Shown in pieces: positions 48,322-58,341 of a stretch of DNA of 64,000 bases. The stretch is from Nocardia jiangxiensis NBRC 101359 (GTDB lineage: Bacteria; Actinomycetota; Actinomycetes; Mycobacteriales; Mycobacteriaceae). Below the pieces are notes generated by a model that was not told the origin of the DNA, did not search any database, and was given only the letters and a program-made list of their open reading frames with translations. The DNA is taken from NCBI RefSeq assembly GCF_000308615.1, contig NZ_BAGB01000068.1, positions 248,001 through 312,000 on the forward strand, written 5' to 3'. A program made the position numbers and the translations under genes. How positions within the stretch are numbered: position 1 is the first letter of the stretch; every line of letters starts with the position of its first letter.

Positions 48322-49105
48322 CAGAATCGAGGTTGAAAATCCAGCCGTATCGAGCCCTCGAGTCCGAATAAAAGGACAGAAACAGCCGATAGGTTTGTTA
48401 AGGACAGCATATGGCGTGACGAAACCGAATGTGCACCCACCTCAGCGAACCCCCGGACAACCCACCCCGCGCCGAATCGCATTGCAGACGAAACCGACCA
48501 AACAGCAACAACTCGCGAATCCCCCACCGAAATCTCCCCACGGCCGCCGCCGAAGCACCCCGTCTCGGAACCCCAGCAACCCCGCCGGAAAACAGTCCGA
48601 CAGGTACCGTTACCAAACGGTGATTTTGGTCACATTTCCGCAGGTTGGACCCCCTGACCCACCACACGGAGACCCCCGCCGCACCCCCGAAACGTCACAC
48701 CCGGCCCCACACGGTCCGCAGACGGAAGGCCGCAGGAGCGCCCGCCACAAGTCACGCCTCGAACTACGAGACACCTCGCCGCAGCCTCACCAACAGCGAT
48801 CCGCACAATTCCGGCGCGCCATCAGTTCGAATCAATCACCAGCACAACCGAACAGAACGTACGGTGCGCTCCCCCTCAGCCCAGCACGGAGCGAGCCTTC
48901 GAGCGATGTTCGCGGCCGGCTCGCCGATGAGCACTCGAAGCGCATGGACGAAGCCCGCGTCTCGAGTGCTGAACAGCGAGCCTTCGGGCCGCGAGCACGC
49001 CGCAGCGATGCCGAGGCCGAACACACAGCGCATGAGCGAAGCCCGAGCCCTGAGCGCTGAACAGCTTCGGGGCCGCGACCGCGCCGCACCGAGGCGGAGG
49101 CCGAA
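48309..49105. other. 797-nt intergenic region LysR / hpt
   Basis: I see no credible gene; frames with long Arg/Pro runs are compositional. From about 48420 to 48860 the plus strand is strongly C-over-G skewed (in 48481-48540, 25 C and 8 G). ACCAAA/TTTGGT (48612-48617, 48625-48630) form a short hairpin. The right end holds the tandem repeat at 48890-49110. Confidence 0.6.
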
Positions 49106-49110
49106 CTACA
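48890..49110 (+). repeat. Tandem degenerate repeat abutting hpt
   Basis: Two units, 48940-49027 and 49028-49110, both start GCGCATG(G/A)-CGAAGCCCG, contain TGCTGAACAGC-type cores and end with AGGCCGAAC-ACA; a partial unit precedes (48890-48939). The final GGCGGAGGCCGAACTACA includes the hpt stop codon, and its GGCGGAGGCCGAA end matches the end of copies A-C. Confidence 0.65.
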
Positions 49111-49663
49111 CCGGGCTGTAGACCTTCGGGGCGAGCGTGCCGATGTAGGGCAGGTCGCGGTAGCGCTCGGCGTAGTCGAGGCCGTAGCCGACGACGAATT
49201 CGTTGGGGATGTCGAAGCCGACGTTGGCGACCTCGACGTGGGTGCGCAACGCGTCGGGTTTGCGCAGGAGGGTGACGACCTCGAGGGAGGCCGGGTTGCG
49301 GCTGGACAGGTTGCGTTTGAGCCAGGACAGGGTCAGACCGGAGTCGATGATGTCCTCGACGATGAGCACATTGCGGCCCGCGATGTCCTTGTCCAGGTCC
49401 TTGAGGATCCGCACCACACCCGAGGAGGAGGTGGACGAACCGTAGGAGGACACGGCCATGAATTCCATCTGGGTGGGAATCTGCAGTGCCTGTGCCAGGT
49501 CGGTCATGAAGAAGATCGCACCTTTGAGCACCCCGACCAGGAGGAGATCGCCTTCCGGCGCGTCTGCGGGATACCTCTTGGCGATCAGTTCGGCGAGTTC
49601 GTCGACCTTCGCCTTGATCTGCTCCTCGGTGATCAATACCGACGCGATGTCGTCCCCATACAC
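49106..49663 (-). CDS. hpt: Hypoxanthine phosphoribosyltransferase
   Basis: Purine salvage: hypoxanthine/guanine plus PRPP to IMP/GMP. 185 residues. PRPP loop [17 protein letters not shown], flexible loop [12 protein letters not shown], and [44 protein letters not shown] 49663 has AAGGAG about 10 nt upstream; earlier frame to 49717 overlaps tilS. Same order hpt-tilS as in mycobacteria. Confidence 0.96.
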   Translation of the reverse strand: MYGDDIASVLITEEQIKAKVDELAELIAKRYPADAPEGDLLLVGVLKGAIFFMTDLAQALQIPTQMEFMAVSSYGSSTSSSGVVRILKDLDKDIAGRNVLIVEDIIDSGLTLSWLKRNLSSRNPASLEVVTLLRKPDALRTHVEVANVGFDIPNEFVVGYGLDYAERYRDLPYIGTLAPKVYSPV

Positions 49664-49713
49664 GTGCGCGGGTCTCCTTCGATGATGATCCTGGATGACC
49701 CCGGTCACCCGGA

Positions 49714-50691
49714 TCAATATGGTGTAAACGCCATCGTCAGCTTCCCATGTTCGCGTCTGGCAACCAACCTCGTCCCCGGTTTCGCCCCACCGACCGCCAC
49801 CCCGCCCTGACCGCGCCAGTTCGTGACCAGCGCGTCGACCGCACGTAAATGCTTCTCCGTCAACGCTTTTGCACCACCGGACAGTAGCCAGGTGCGAATG
49901 ACACGTCGCCGGATCGCCGCCGGGGCAGTGGCGATTGTCTCCACGGAGAGTGTGTCGCCATCAGTCGCGGAGATCAGCAACTCCTCAGCAATCGCATCCA
50001 GCGCGGCGCCGTCCGCGCGCAGCTGGGCGGCCGTGCGAGCCAGCGCGGGCGCGACCGAACCGCCGAGCACCTCCTCCAGCAGCGGCAGCACCTCGGTCCG
50101 CAACCGGACCCGGGTGAACGCGGGCGAACTGTTGTGCGGATCCTCGTGCGGCGTCAGCCCGAGGTCGGCGCACAACTGCCGGGTCTGCGCGCGACGCACC
50201 TCCAGCAGCGGGCGGCCCCACGGCTCGGCGAATTCGGCCATGCCCTGGATGGATCGTCCGCCGGATCCGCGAGCCAGGCCCAACAGCACCGTCTCGGCCT
50301 GATCGTCCAGGGTGTGCCCGAGCAGTACCGGCAACCCCGCCCGCGCACCGTCCAGCGCCTCGTACCGCGCGCGCCGGGCGGCGGCCTCGAGCCCGCCCTC
50401 GCCCCGCACCCGAACCGTGAGCACCCGGGCCGAGCGCACCCCCAATTCCAGGGCCGCGCGAGCGGCCTCCGCGGCGACCGCCGCCGAACCCTCCTGCAGA
50501 CCGTGATCGACGATCAACGCGTCCACCACCGCGGCCTCGGCCACCGTCGCCGCGGTCAGCGCCAGCGAATCCGCACCGCCGGACAAGCCGACCGCGACCA
50601 CCCCGGCCGGAGCATGTCGAGCAAGCCACCCGCGCACCGCGCGACGCAGCGCCAATGCCGCCGAAGTCTCCGGAAACCCTTGCGGCAGCAA
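49714..50691 (-). CDS. tilS: tRNA(Ile)-lysidine synthase
   Basis: Modifies the CAU anticodon wobble C to lysidine. About 325 residues with PP-loop [44 protein letters not shown] and C-terminal TilS domain. The start is uncertain: no ATG or GTG fits near the zincin stop, TTG 50691 begins [22 protein letters not shown] and is 6 nt after that stop. Overlap or adjacency with hpt is tight. Confidence 0.88.
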   Translation of the reverse strand: MLPQGFPETSAALALRRAVRGWLARHAPAGVVAVGLSGGADSLALTAATVAEAAVVDALIVDHGLQEGSAAVAAEAARAALELGVRSARVLTVRVRGEGGLEAAARRARYEALDGARAGLPVLLGHTLDDQAETVLLGLARGSGGRSIQGMAEFAEPWGRPLLEVRRAQTRQLCADLGLTPHEDPHNSSPAFTRVRLRTEVLPLLEEVLGGSVAPALARTAAQLRADGAALDAIAEELLISATDGDTLSVETIATAPAAIRRRVIRTWLLSGGAKALTEKHLRAVDALVTNWRGQGGVAVGGAKPGTRLVARREHGKLTMAFTPY

Positions 50692-50696
50692 GATAT

Positions 50697-51797
50697 TCAG
50701 CCCAGTACCCGATCGATCCAGCGCTGCGGCACCGCGATCTCGTCGGTGCGCGGCAACGTCTCGCCGTCGGTCCACACGGTGTTGAACCGCGTCATGCCGA
50801 CCTTACCGACCACCTCGTCCACGAACGCCTTACCGCGCACGTACTGAGCGACCTTCGCGTCCACGCCGAGCAGTGCGCGCATCAGCCGCTGCACCGGATT
50901 CGCCGGACGACGCCGCCGCTGATCGAAGGCACGGCGAATCTGTTCCACCGTCGGCACCACCGCGGGCCCGACCGCGTCCATCACATGATCCGCATGCCCC
51001 TCGAGCAACGTGCCCAGCATCAGCAGCCGATCCAGCGCCTCGCGCTGCGGCGGGGCCTGGGTGGCGCGCAGCAGGCCCAGCACACCCCGATCGGCCGGAT
51101 CGTCGGAATCGGGCCGCGAACGCCGCTCACGCACCTCTTCCAGCAACCGGGAGAGCATCTCGTTGACCGGCTCGTCGCCGACGTTGCCGAGCACCTCGAC
51201 GTTGTGCTTCATGTAGTCGGCCAGCCACGGCGCGGAGGAGAACTGCACCCGATGGGTCACCTCGTGCAGGCACACCCACAGCCGGAAATCGCGCGGCACC
51301 ACGCCCAGCGCTCGCTCGACCATCACGATGTTCGGCGCGACCAGCAGCAATGTGCCGTCCGCACCACTGAACGGGTCGTACTGACCGAGGATCGCGGTGG
51401 ACAGGAACGCCAGCATCGCGCCCGCCTGCATTCCGGCCGGTTTCCCGCTGAACCGGCCCGACTCCCCCTCGCCGGTGAGCGAGGCCATCGACTCCGCCGC
51501 CGCGTGAATCCAGCCGGGACGGTCCACGATGCGAGCCGCGGGCACCGCGCGATCGTCGAGAAGTTCACTCACCTCGCGCACCGGCCCCTCCGCCCGCGCG
51601 GAGGATTCGGCGAGTTCGGCGACGACCTGTTCGGCCGAATAGCGCGACGTGCGGGGCCCGGCCGGAACCACCGCCGCACCGGCTCGCGCGGCCAGGCGCC
51701 AGTCGACCGCACCGGCCAGCGCCGAATGTTTCGACGTGGCCGAAGGTTCGGATGTATCGGGGGCTTGCCCGACGATGCCGTCACCGGGTCCGGTCAT
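50697..51797 (-). CDS. Zinc-dependent metalloprotease, zincin_2 family
   Basis: 366 residues. Metal site HEVTH (LWVCLHEVTHRVQFSS) with a third ligand in LEGHADHVMDAVG. Named in databases also as an F420-biosynthesis-associated protein, but its activity is unproved. A Pro/Ala-rich N-terminus without signal peptide suggests a cytoplasmic location. ATG 51797. It lies between tilS and dacB as in mycobacteria. Confidence 0.9.
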   Translation of the reverse strand: MTGPGDGIVGQAPDTSEPSATSKHSALAGAVDWRLAARAGAAVVPAGPRTSRYSAEQVVAELAESSARAEGPVREVSELLDDRAVPAARIVDRPGWIHAAAESMASLTGEGESGRFSGKPAGMQAGAMLAFLSTAILGQYDPFSGADGTLLLVAPNIVMVERALGVVPRDFRLWVCLHEVTHRVQFSSAPWLADYMKHNVEVLGNVGDEPVNEMLSRLLEEVRERRSRPDSDDPADRGVLGLLRATQAPPQREALDRLLMLGTLLEGHADHVMDAVGPAVVPTVEQIRRAFDQRRRRPANPVQRLMRALLGVDAKVAQYVRGKAFVDEVVGKVGMTRFNTVWTDGETLPRTDEIAVPQRWIDRVLG

Positions 51798-51812
51798 AGC
51801 TCACTCCGCCCG

Positions 51813-53297
51813 TCAGGAGCAACCGCAGTTGCGCAACGTGGCGACGACCGCGTCCAGCGCCGGCCGACTCGCCTCCGGCGGCCGGTCGTTCGACATCAGT
51901 GCGAATGTCAGCACCCGGCCGTCGTTGTCCAGGACATACCCTGCCAACGCACTCGAAACCGACAGAGTTCCGGTCTTGGCCCGCACCCAGCCCGCGGCCA
52001 TGTGGTCCTTGGGCGTGGTGAAGCGGTAGGCCAGCGAGCCGGTGCCCGCGCCGACCGGGAGATAGTCCAGCAGCGGGGCCAGCGGATCGTCGGCTGTGCC
52101 CGCGGCGCCGCCGACCGAGGCGCTCTGCGTGCCGGTGGTCTGCGTGCTGCCGGCCTTGGCGGCGGCCGGGGCTCCGGCCGCCTCGGTGAGGATCTTGTTC
52201 AACAGCCGGGCCGGGACGCGATCGTCGGTCGACAGGCCGCTGTTGTCGTGCAGCACCACGCCGGTGGTGTCGAATCCGGCGGCGTTCAACGCGGTCAGGG
52301 TGGCCTGCGCCGCGCCCGCGAAGGACGGCTGAGCACCCGCGGCCACCGCGATCTCGCGACCGATCGTCTCGGCCAGGACGTCGTCGGAGTGGGTCATCAT
52401 CTGGGTCAGCCGATCGTGCAGCGGGGCCGACTGCACCTGCGCGACCGTGGCCGCCGCGGCCGGGGCGCTGCCCGTGCGGACCGCGGCCGGATCCATCCCC
52501 AGCGACAGCGCCAGCCGACGTCCGGCGTCCAGCGCCGGGGTCGGGGTGCGCGGGGAGTATTCGACCAGCGGATTCACCCGGCCGCCGTCGAGCATGACCG
52601 ATTCGATCGGCGCCCAGGAACCGCCCGCGATATCGGCCGGATCCCAGCCGGGCGCCTGCGTCGGACCGGTGTACGCGGAGTTGTCCACCAGGATGCTGCT
52701 GAAGGTGCGGCCGGTCGCGCGAATCTGCGTGACCAGATCCGAGAGCTTGGGTCCGTCCGAGTAGTAGCCCTTGCCGTCGGCCTGCGCGGTCAGCGTCGGA
52801 TCACCGCCGCCCACCAGAACCAGTGTGTTCGAGCCGGGGGTGGCGACGACCTTGGTGGTCACCCGGTGATCGGAGGGCAGCACCAGCAGCGCGGCGGCGC
52901 TGGTGAGGATCTTGGCGGTCGAGGCCGGGATGATCGGCTTGTCGGTGTCCTTGCTCCACAACACGTTTCCGCTCGCCGCATCGGTCACCGATCCGCTGAA
53001 CGAGCCCAGATCCGGATTGCTCACCACCGCGCCGAGCGCGGTGCTCAACCCCAGTTTCGACGGCGCGGGCGCGGTCGCCGACGCGGCGGCCAGTTGCGGG
53101 GACGGCGCCTGCGGCGAGGGTGCGGCCTCGATCTTCAGCCCGCCGTGCCGGAACTCCTCGGTCCACGGCCGCACGGTGATCACCACCGCGGTCGCCACGG
53201 CCACCACCACGACCGCCGCCGCACTCACCCAGATCCAGATGTTGCGCCGCCGCCGAGCGGCCAGACCACCGATGTTCTTGCTACTTCGACCTGCCAC
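51813..53297 (-). CDS. dacB: D-alanyl-D-alanine carboxypeptidase / PBP4 type
   Basis: Penicillin-binding protein cleaving the terminal D-Ala, 494 residues. N-terminal membrane anchor (WIWVSAAAVVVVAVATAVVITV, residues 21-42). Active-site motifs: SxxK in IIPASTAKILTSA, SxN-like in MMTHSDDVLAE (Asp-Asp instead of N), and KTG in RAKTGTLSVSSA. The 100-residue insertion typical of PBP4 is present. ATG 53297. Divergent from ppa. Confidence 0.92.
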   Translation of the reverse strand: MAGRSSKNIGGLAARRRRNIWIWVSAAAVVVVAVATAVVITVRPWTEEFRHGGLKIEAAPSPQAPSPQLAAASATAPAPSKLGLSTALGAVVSNPDLGSFSGSVTDAASGNVLWSKDTDKPIIPASTAKILTSAAALLVLPSDHRVTTKVVATPGSNTLVLVGGGDPTLTAQADGKGYYSDGPKLSDLVTQIRATGRTFSSILVDNSAYTGPTQAPGWDPADIAGGSWAPIESVMLDGGRVNPLVEYSPRTPTPALDAGRRLALSLGMDPAAVRTGSAPAAAATVAQVQSAPLHDRLTQMMTHSDDVLAETIGREIAVAAGAQPSFAGAAQATLTALNAAGFDTTGVVLHDNSGLSTDDRVPARLLNKILTEAAGAPAAAKAGSTQTTGTQSASVGGAAGTADDPLAPLLDYLPVGAGTGSLAYRFTTPKDHMAAGWVRAKTGTLSVSSALAGYVLDNDGRVLTFALMSNDRPPEASRPALDAVVATLRNCGCS

Positions 53298-53499
53298 CTG
53301 ACCGTAGTCTCCCTAATAACACGTGCGAGTCCGCCGTATCGCGCAGACTTTGCGTCCCTGCCGCACCAGTGCGCCCACCGACCACACTATCCTCACCTCG
53401 CCGGCGTTCCGCCGACCAAGCTGGCGAGTCGGAGCCCCACCCGGGGCCGCGATGCGAGTCGCGGCCAGTCGAATACGAGCAGCAGACGAAGGAGATGAC

Positions 53500-53991
53500 G
53501 TGGAGTTCGACGTCACCATCGAGATCCCCAAGGGTCAGCGCAACAAGTACGAGGTCGACCACGAAACCGGCCGGGTTCGGCTGGATCGGTACCTGTACAC
53601 CCCGATGGTCTACCCGGCCGATTACGGCTACGTCGAGAACAGCCTGGGCTCGGACGGCGATCCGCTGGATTGCCTGGTGCTGCTGCCCGAATCGGTGTTC
53701 CCGGGCGTGCTGGTCGAGTCCCGTCCGGTCGGCGTGCTGCTGATGAGCGACGAGGCCGGCGGCGACGAGAAGGTCGTCGCGGTTCCGGCGGGCGACAAGC
53801 GCTGGGACCACATCCAGGACGTCGCGGACATCCCGGAGTTCGACCGCAAGGCCATCGAGCACTTCTTCGAGCACTACAAGGACCTCGAGCCCGGCAAGTG
53901 GGTCAAGGTCGACGGCTGGGGCGACCGGGCCAAGGCCGAGACGCTGGTCGAGGAGGCGTTCGCGCGTCTGAAGGAGCAGGGCGGGCACTGA
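53500..53991 (+). CDS. ppa: Inorganic pyrophosphatase
   Basis: 163 residues, family I. Catalytic and Mg ligands in [27 protein letters not shown], then [20 protein letters not shown] and the C-terminal [17 protein letters not shown]-type end ([20 protein letters not shown]). GTG 53500 has GAAGGAG 6-7 nt upstream; the frame is open from 53323. Confidence 0.97.
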   Translation: MEFDVTIEIPKGQRNKYEVDHETGRVRLDRYLYTPMVYPADYGYVENSLGSDGDPLDCLVLLPESVFPGVLVESRPVGVLLMSDEAGGDEKVVAVPAGDKRWDHIQDVADIPEFDRKAIEHFFEHYKDLEPGKWVKVDGWGDRAKAETLVEEAFARLKEQGGH

Positions 53992-54014
53992 GCCCGAATC
54001 TGAACCGCTCCAGC

Positions 54015-54133
54015 GGTTTGCGGCGCGGCTCGCCGTTGGGACGCGTGGCGGGTGCGAGGTACGAGTACCCGACACGGAGCCCAACGGTGAGCCTTGGAGC
54101 GCCGCAAACCTGCCGGAGCGGAGCGGAGGCCGA
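54015..54133 (+). repeat. Structured intergenic repeat, copy C
   Basis: 119 bp, plus-strand orientation from GGTTTGCGGCG to GGAGCGGAGCGGAGGCCGA, nearly identical to copy A. The arms GTTTGCGGCG/CGCCGCAAAC are complementary. It begins 23 nt after the ppa stop, in the gap before the AfsR-like gene. Confidence 0.85.
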
Positions 54134-54346
54134 GGATTCAGCCGTCACCGCCGACCCCCCGTGCGACGATGTCGGCCTCGATACACGGCCGCAACGGAAT
54201 TCATGGGCTCTCGACCGAATTCCGCTGCTTGGAACGCTAACCTGTGGCTCGCGGCCGCCGCATCTCGCGGCGCACAGGATATCCACAGGTCAGCGCGCCG
54301 ATGAGCCGGAAATGATCGAAAAATGATGTGACAACCGTTCGTCCGG
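54134..54346. other. Rest of the 355-nt ppa / AfsR-like convergent gap
   Basis: The gap runs 53992-54346 and starts with repeat copy C. The remainder has no gene. It contains CGGAATTC (54195-54202)/GAATTCCG (54217-54224) as an 8-bp inverted repeat and CCTGTG (54241-54246)/CACAGG (54273-54278) enclosing CGCCGC/GCGGCG; these may end transcripts from either side. Confidence 0.5.
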
Positions 54347-57295
54347 CTATCGTGCGGCCTCTGCGGCGCCCGCCAGACGTGCGTGCAGAATCGCCACCAC
54401 GGGAGCCTCGAGTTCGGCATCCACGCGCTCGTGGACCAGATGGGTGTCCTCGAGTTCGGACACGATCTCCGCGGTGGCGCGCAACACCCGCTGTTCGTCC
54501 TGGGTGCGGCCCAGTGCGCCCAGGACCGTCGCGTGCAGCAGCATGATCCGCGCGCGATGCAGCGGTCCGGCCGCGCGGGTGACGGTGTCCACCGCCTCGG
54601 CCGCGATCGACTCGGCCCGGTCCAGCGCACCCACCAGCAGACACACCTGAGCCTGCCGGGCCAGTGCGAAACCGACGCGCAGCTGCGATCCGCTGCGGTG
54701 CGCCGATTCCACTGCCCGCGTGCATAATTCGGCACCGCGCTCGAAATCGCCGAGGAAGGCCAGCGCCGCGCCCTGTTCGTGCAGGGCCATGCCCGCCAGG
54801 GCGAGATTGCCGATCTGTTCGGCCAATTCCCATCCGGCCCTTGCCCGTTCGGCGGATTCGAGGTAGCGGCCGGCATCGGACAACGTCTTTGCGGCATGCA
54901 CCAGCGCGGCGCATTCGATGGCCGGATCGCCGACCCGGCGCGCGATCCGCATCGCGCGCTCGACATGGGCGAGCGAGGCCGCGGATTCGTGTCCCTGCCG
55001 GGTCGATCCGGCCAGGAGTTGAGCGGCGAAGGCGGTCAGCCGGGCGTCGCCGGGATCGTCGCTGCCCAGCGACAGGGCGATGCGCTGGTGGTCGCGGCCG
55101 ATCCGCATCCGGGCCAGCGAATAGGTGAGCACCGAGCCCAGCGCCACCCGCACCCGGCATTCCAGCCCGCGATCCCCGGCCCGCAACGCGGCTTCGAGCA
55201 GTTCTTCCAGGGCGCGGGAGAGTTCCTGCGCGTTCGGGCCGCCGTCGATCAATTCCGCCATGGCCCAGGCCAGATCGGCACACAACGCCAGTTCCGCGGA
55301 GACGCCGGACGAGTCGCGGGCGACACTGCGCCGCGCGATCTGACCGAACAGCCGGACCAGATTCGGCCGTTCGGCGTTGAGCCACCCCTGCGCACCGACA
55401 CCGTCACTGAACGAAAGTCCCTGCACCCGAGTACGACTGAGATGCTCCGGCAGTCTGGTTCCCGGATTCGACACGGCGACAACGTTTTTCATGGTCGCTA
55501 GATAGAATTCCAGCAGCCTGCGCAAGGCGGCGGGCTCATCGGCCGGATCCATCAGTTCCCTGGCGAACAGCCGCAGCAGATCGTGATAGGTGTAGCGACC
55601 GGGTGCGGGCGCATCGAGCAGGCTCAGATCGACCAGTGTCTCGCACAGCAGTTCGGCCTCGTCGCGGCTCATATCCAGCACCGCGGCCGCACCGGGCAGT
55701 GACAGATCCTCCACCTCGGGCACCGACAACATCCGCACGGCCTCGGCCTGCGCCGGTTCGAGCTGGTCGTAGTCGACCCGGAACACCGCGCCGACGGCCA
55801 GATCGCCGGTTCGCAGCACCGCCAGCCGTTGCTGTTCGTCCGCGAGCCGCTCGGCGATCGAGGCGATACTCCAGCGCGGCCGGGTGGCCAGCCGCGCGCC
55901 GATGATCCGCACCGCCAGCGGCAGCCGCCCGCACGAGCGCACCACCGCCTCGGCGGAATCCGGTTCCGCGGCAACACGTTCGGCCCCGACGACGCCGCCG
56001 AGCAGAGCCAGCGCCTCGGCCTCGCTCATCTCGTCCAGGCGCACACTCGACGCACCGGCCAGTTCCGGCATCGCCGCGCGGCTGGTGATCAGTACCGCCG
56101 ACCCCGCGGTACCCGGGATCAGCGGGATCACCTGATCGGCGTCGCGGGCGTTGTCCAGCAGCACCAGCACTCGCCGCCCGTCCAGCAGACTGCGGAACTG
56201 CGCGGCGCGCTGGTCCGGCGTCGCGGCGATCTTGCCCTCGGGCACGCCCAGTGCGCGCAGGAAATCGCCCAGGATGTCCCCGGGCTGCGCCGCGCCGTGC
56301 AGATCGGTGTGCAGCTGACCGTCCGGGAAGTGCTCGCGCACCCGATGCGCGACGTGCACCGCGAGGGTGCTCTTGCCGACCCCGCCCATCCCCGCGATCG
56401 CGCAGACGGCCACCGCACCCGTCGCATCGGTGAGCCGTTCGGTCAGCCGTCGCACCTGATCCTCGCGACCGGTGAAATCGGCGATATCGGCCGGTAACTG
56501 CGCAACCCGCGACACCGGTTCGGCCACCGCGACGGGCGAGCGAACCGGTGCGAGATCCGCGCGCAGGATCCGCTCATGCAGATCGGTCAGCAGCGGGCCC
56601 GGTTCGATGCCCAGCGAATCGATCAGGGTGCGGCGGGTGTCGGCGAACACCTCGAGCGCCTCGGCCTGCCTGCCCGCGTGATACAGCGCGGTCATCAGCA
56701 GTTCCCGAATCTTCTCTCGCAGTGGATGTTCCGACGACAACGGGTGTAGCTCGCCGATCGCCGCGGCGAAGCGGCCCAGCCGCAGATCGGTTTCCAGCCG
56801 ACGCTCGAGCAGGCTCAGCCGACGTTCGGACAACTGGGCGCGCAGCCGTTCGGCGAACGGGCCGGGAATTCCGGCCAGCGGCGGACCCGCCCACAGCGCG
56901 AGGGCGGCCTGCAGGCGTTCGCGCGCCTGCTCGGCGTCGGCGGCGCGTTCGGCCTCGGCGGCGTATCGGTCGGCCAGTTCGGTGTCCACCGCCCCGGGCG
57001 GCAACCGCAAGGCATAGCCACCGTCGAAACCGACCAGCACCGTCGGCGGACTCCCCGCCGCTCGCTCGGGCTCGAGCACCTTGCGCAGATGCAGCACATG
57101 GTTGCGCAGTGCGCCGACGGCACTGGCCGTGGCCTGCTCACCCCAGACGTCGGTGACCAGATCCCGCACCGTCGCCGAGCGCCCGCACCGCAGCAGCAGC
57201 GCGGCCAGTACGGCCCGGCGCTGCTTGGGGCCCAGGTCCAGTGGATGATCGCCGCGCCACGCGCGGACCTCACCCAGGACGGCGAAGGTGAGCAT
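54347..57295 (-). CDS. AfsR/SARP-type regulator with NB-ARC and TPR
   Basis: 982 residues. OmpR-like DNA-binding domain 1-95, bacterial transcriptional activation domain to about 245, NB-ARC ATPase with P-loop CAIAGMGGVGKST (300-310), then helical TPR-like repeats. Same overall plan as Streptomyces AfsR. ATG 57295 has GAGGAG 5 nt upstream. No biosynthetic cluster is visible nearby, so targets are unclear; they may be metabolic. Ligand/kinase inputs unknown. Confidence 0.92.
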   Translation of the reverse strand: MLTFAVLGEVRAWRGDHPLDLGPKQRRAVLAALLLRCGRSATVRDLVTDVWGEQATASAVGALRNHVLHLRKVLEPERAAGSPPTVLVGFDGGYALRLPPGAVDTELADRYAAEAERAADAEQARERLQAALALWAGPPLAGIPGPFAERLRAQLSERRLSLLERRLETDLRLGRFAAAIGELHPLSSEHPLREKIRELLMTALYHAGRQAEALEVFADTRRTLIDSLGIEPGPLLTDLHERILRADLAPVRSPVAVAEPVSRVAQLPADIADFTGREDQVRRLTERLTDATGAVAVCAIAGMGGVGKSTLAVHVAHRVREHFPDGQLHTDLHGAAQPGDILGDFLRALGVPEGKIAATPDQRAAQFRSLLDGRRVLVLLDNARDADQVIPLIPGTAGSAVLITSRAAMPELAGASSVRLDEMSEAEALALLGGVVGAERVAAEPDSAEAVVRSCGRLPLAVRIIGARLATRPRWSIASIAERLADEQQRLAVLRTGDLAVGAVFRVDYDQLEPAQAEAVRMLSVPEVEDLSLPGAAAVLDMSRDEAELLCETLVDLSLLDAPAPGRYTYHDLLRLFARELMDPADEPAALRRLLEFYLATMKNVVAVSNPGTRLPEHLSRTRVQGLSFSDGVGAQGWLNAERPNLVRLFGQIARRSVARDSSGVSAELALCADLAWAMAELIDGGPNAQELSRALEELLEAALRAGDRGLECRVRVALGSVLTYSLARMRIGRDHQRIALSLGSDDPGDARLTAFAAQLLAGSTRQGHESAASLAHVERAMRIARRVGDPAIECAALVHAAKTLSDAGRYLESAERARAGWELAEQIGNLALAGMALHEQGAALAFLGDFERGAELCTRAVESAHRSGSQLRVGFALARQAQVCLLVGALDRAESIAAEAVDTVTRAAGPLHRARIMLLHATVLGALGRTQDEQRVLRATAEIVSELEDTHLVHERVDAELEAPVVAILHARLAGAAEAAR

Positions 57296-57325
57296 GTTCT
57301 CCTCGCGGCGGCCTCGCCCGGCCGC

Positions 57326-58147
57326 CTATCGGCCCTTGAACTCGGGCGAGCGTTTCTCGAACACCGCCTGCATGGCCTCGGTGAGATCCTCCGAGGGCAG
57401 GAAGGCCGAATTCCACGCCGAGACGTACCGCAGCCCGTCGGCCACCCGGCCGGCGCGCGGCTGATCGAGCACATCCTTGATGCCCTGCACGACCAGCGGG
57501 GGATTGACGGCGATCTCCCGCGCCAGCGCGTGCGCCGCCTCGAGGACCGCTTCCTGATCCGGATGGACGTCGTTGAGCAGGCCGATCTTCTCCGCGCGGG
57601 CAGCGTCGATGTCCTTGCCGGTCAGCGCGAGCTCACGCAGATGCCCGTCGCCGATGATGCCGGGCAGCCGGTGCAGCGAGCCGACGTCCGCGACGATGGC
57701 GACCTTCGCCTCGCGCAGGCTGAATTTCGCCTCGGCGCTGGCCAGCCGGATGTCGGCCGCGGCGATCAGATCCAGGCCGCCGCCGATGCACCAGCCGCTG
57801 ATCGCCGCGATGACGGGCTTGCGGCAATCGGCGACCGCCGTGATCGCGGCCTGCATGCGGCGAACCTCGTTCAGGAAGTCGGTGCGCGGTGCGGCCAGGG
57901 CGCGATCGGCCAGCAGCGGACCGAAGGTCGGGGCCATCGCGGGCAGGTCCAGGCCGTAGGAGAAATGCTTGCCCGCGCCGGTCACCACCACCGCGCGCAC
58001 ATCGGGGTCGGTGTCGAGTTCGGCGAAGATCTGCGGCAACTCGCGCCAGAAGTCCGGGCCCATCGCATTGCCCTTGCCGGGGCCGGTCAACGTCACCGTG
58101 GCCACGTTGTCCGCGCGCTCGACGGTGAAAGCCTTCCAATCGGTCAT
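57326..58147 (-). CDS. Crotonase / enoyl-CoA hydratase family protein
   Basis: 273 residues. Oxyanion-hole segments HFSYGLDLPAM and CIGGGLDLIAAADIRLAS; ADVGSLHRLPGIIGDG and the C-terminal FLPSEDLTEAMQAVFEKRSPEFKGR are family-typical. Crotonases carrying AEAKFSLREAKVAIVADVG resemble dienoyl-CoA isomerase-type enzymes, inference. Ends 30 nt from the AfsR-like start. Confidence 0.88.
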   Translation of the reverse strand: MTDWKAFTVERADNVATVTLTGPGKGNAMGPDFWRELPQIFAELDTDPDVRAVVVTGAGKHFSYGLDLPAMAPTFGPLLADRALAAPRTDFLNEVRRMQAAITAVADCRKPVIAAISGWCIGGGLDLIAAADIRLASAEAKFSLREAKVAIVADVGSLHRLPGIIGDGHLRELALTGKDIDAARAEKIGLLNDVHPDQEAVLEAAHALAREIAVNPPLVVQGIKDVLDQPRAGRVADGLRYVSAWNSAFLPSEDLTEAMQAVFEKRSPEFKGR

Positions 58148-58341
58148 CCGCCCAGCGTAGCGGCCCTGTGGACGGCCCCGGCGAGGTGTGTAAAACCTGC
58201 GCTAAATATGGTGGGGCACAGTGTCTCCCCCGACTCGCCTCGGTGAAGTATGGGGTGGATCACAACCCGACGACCGCCTCCGGCTTCGTTCCGGCGAACC
58301 CCGGGGGCCTGTAGACCGAACAGGTGAGGCCCCGCACAGTG

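Noticed and set aside
48395-49060. 221-codon plus-strand frame between LysR and hpt
   Set aside because: Arg/Pro/Thr-rich, no homology recognised, runs into the tandem repeat; composition effect.
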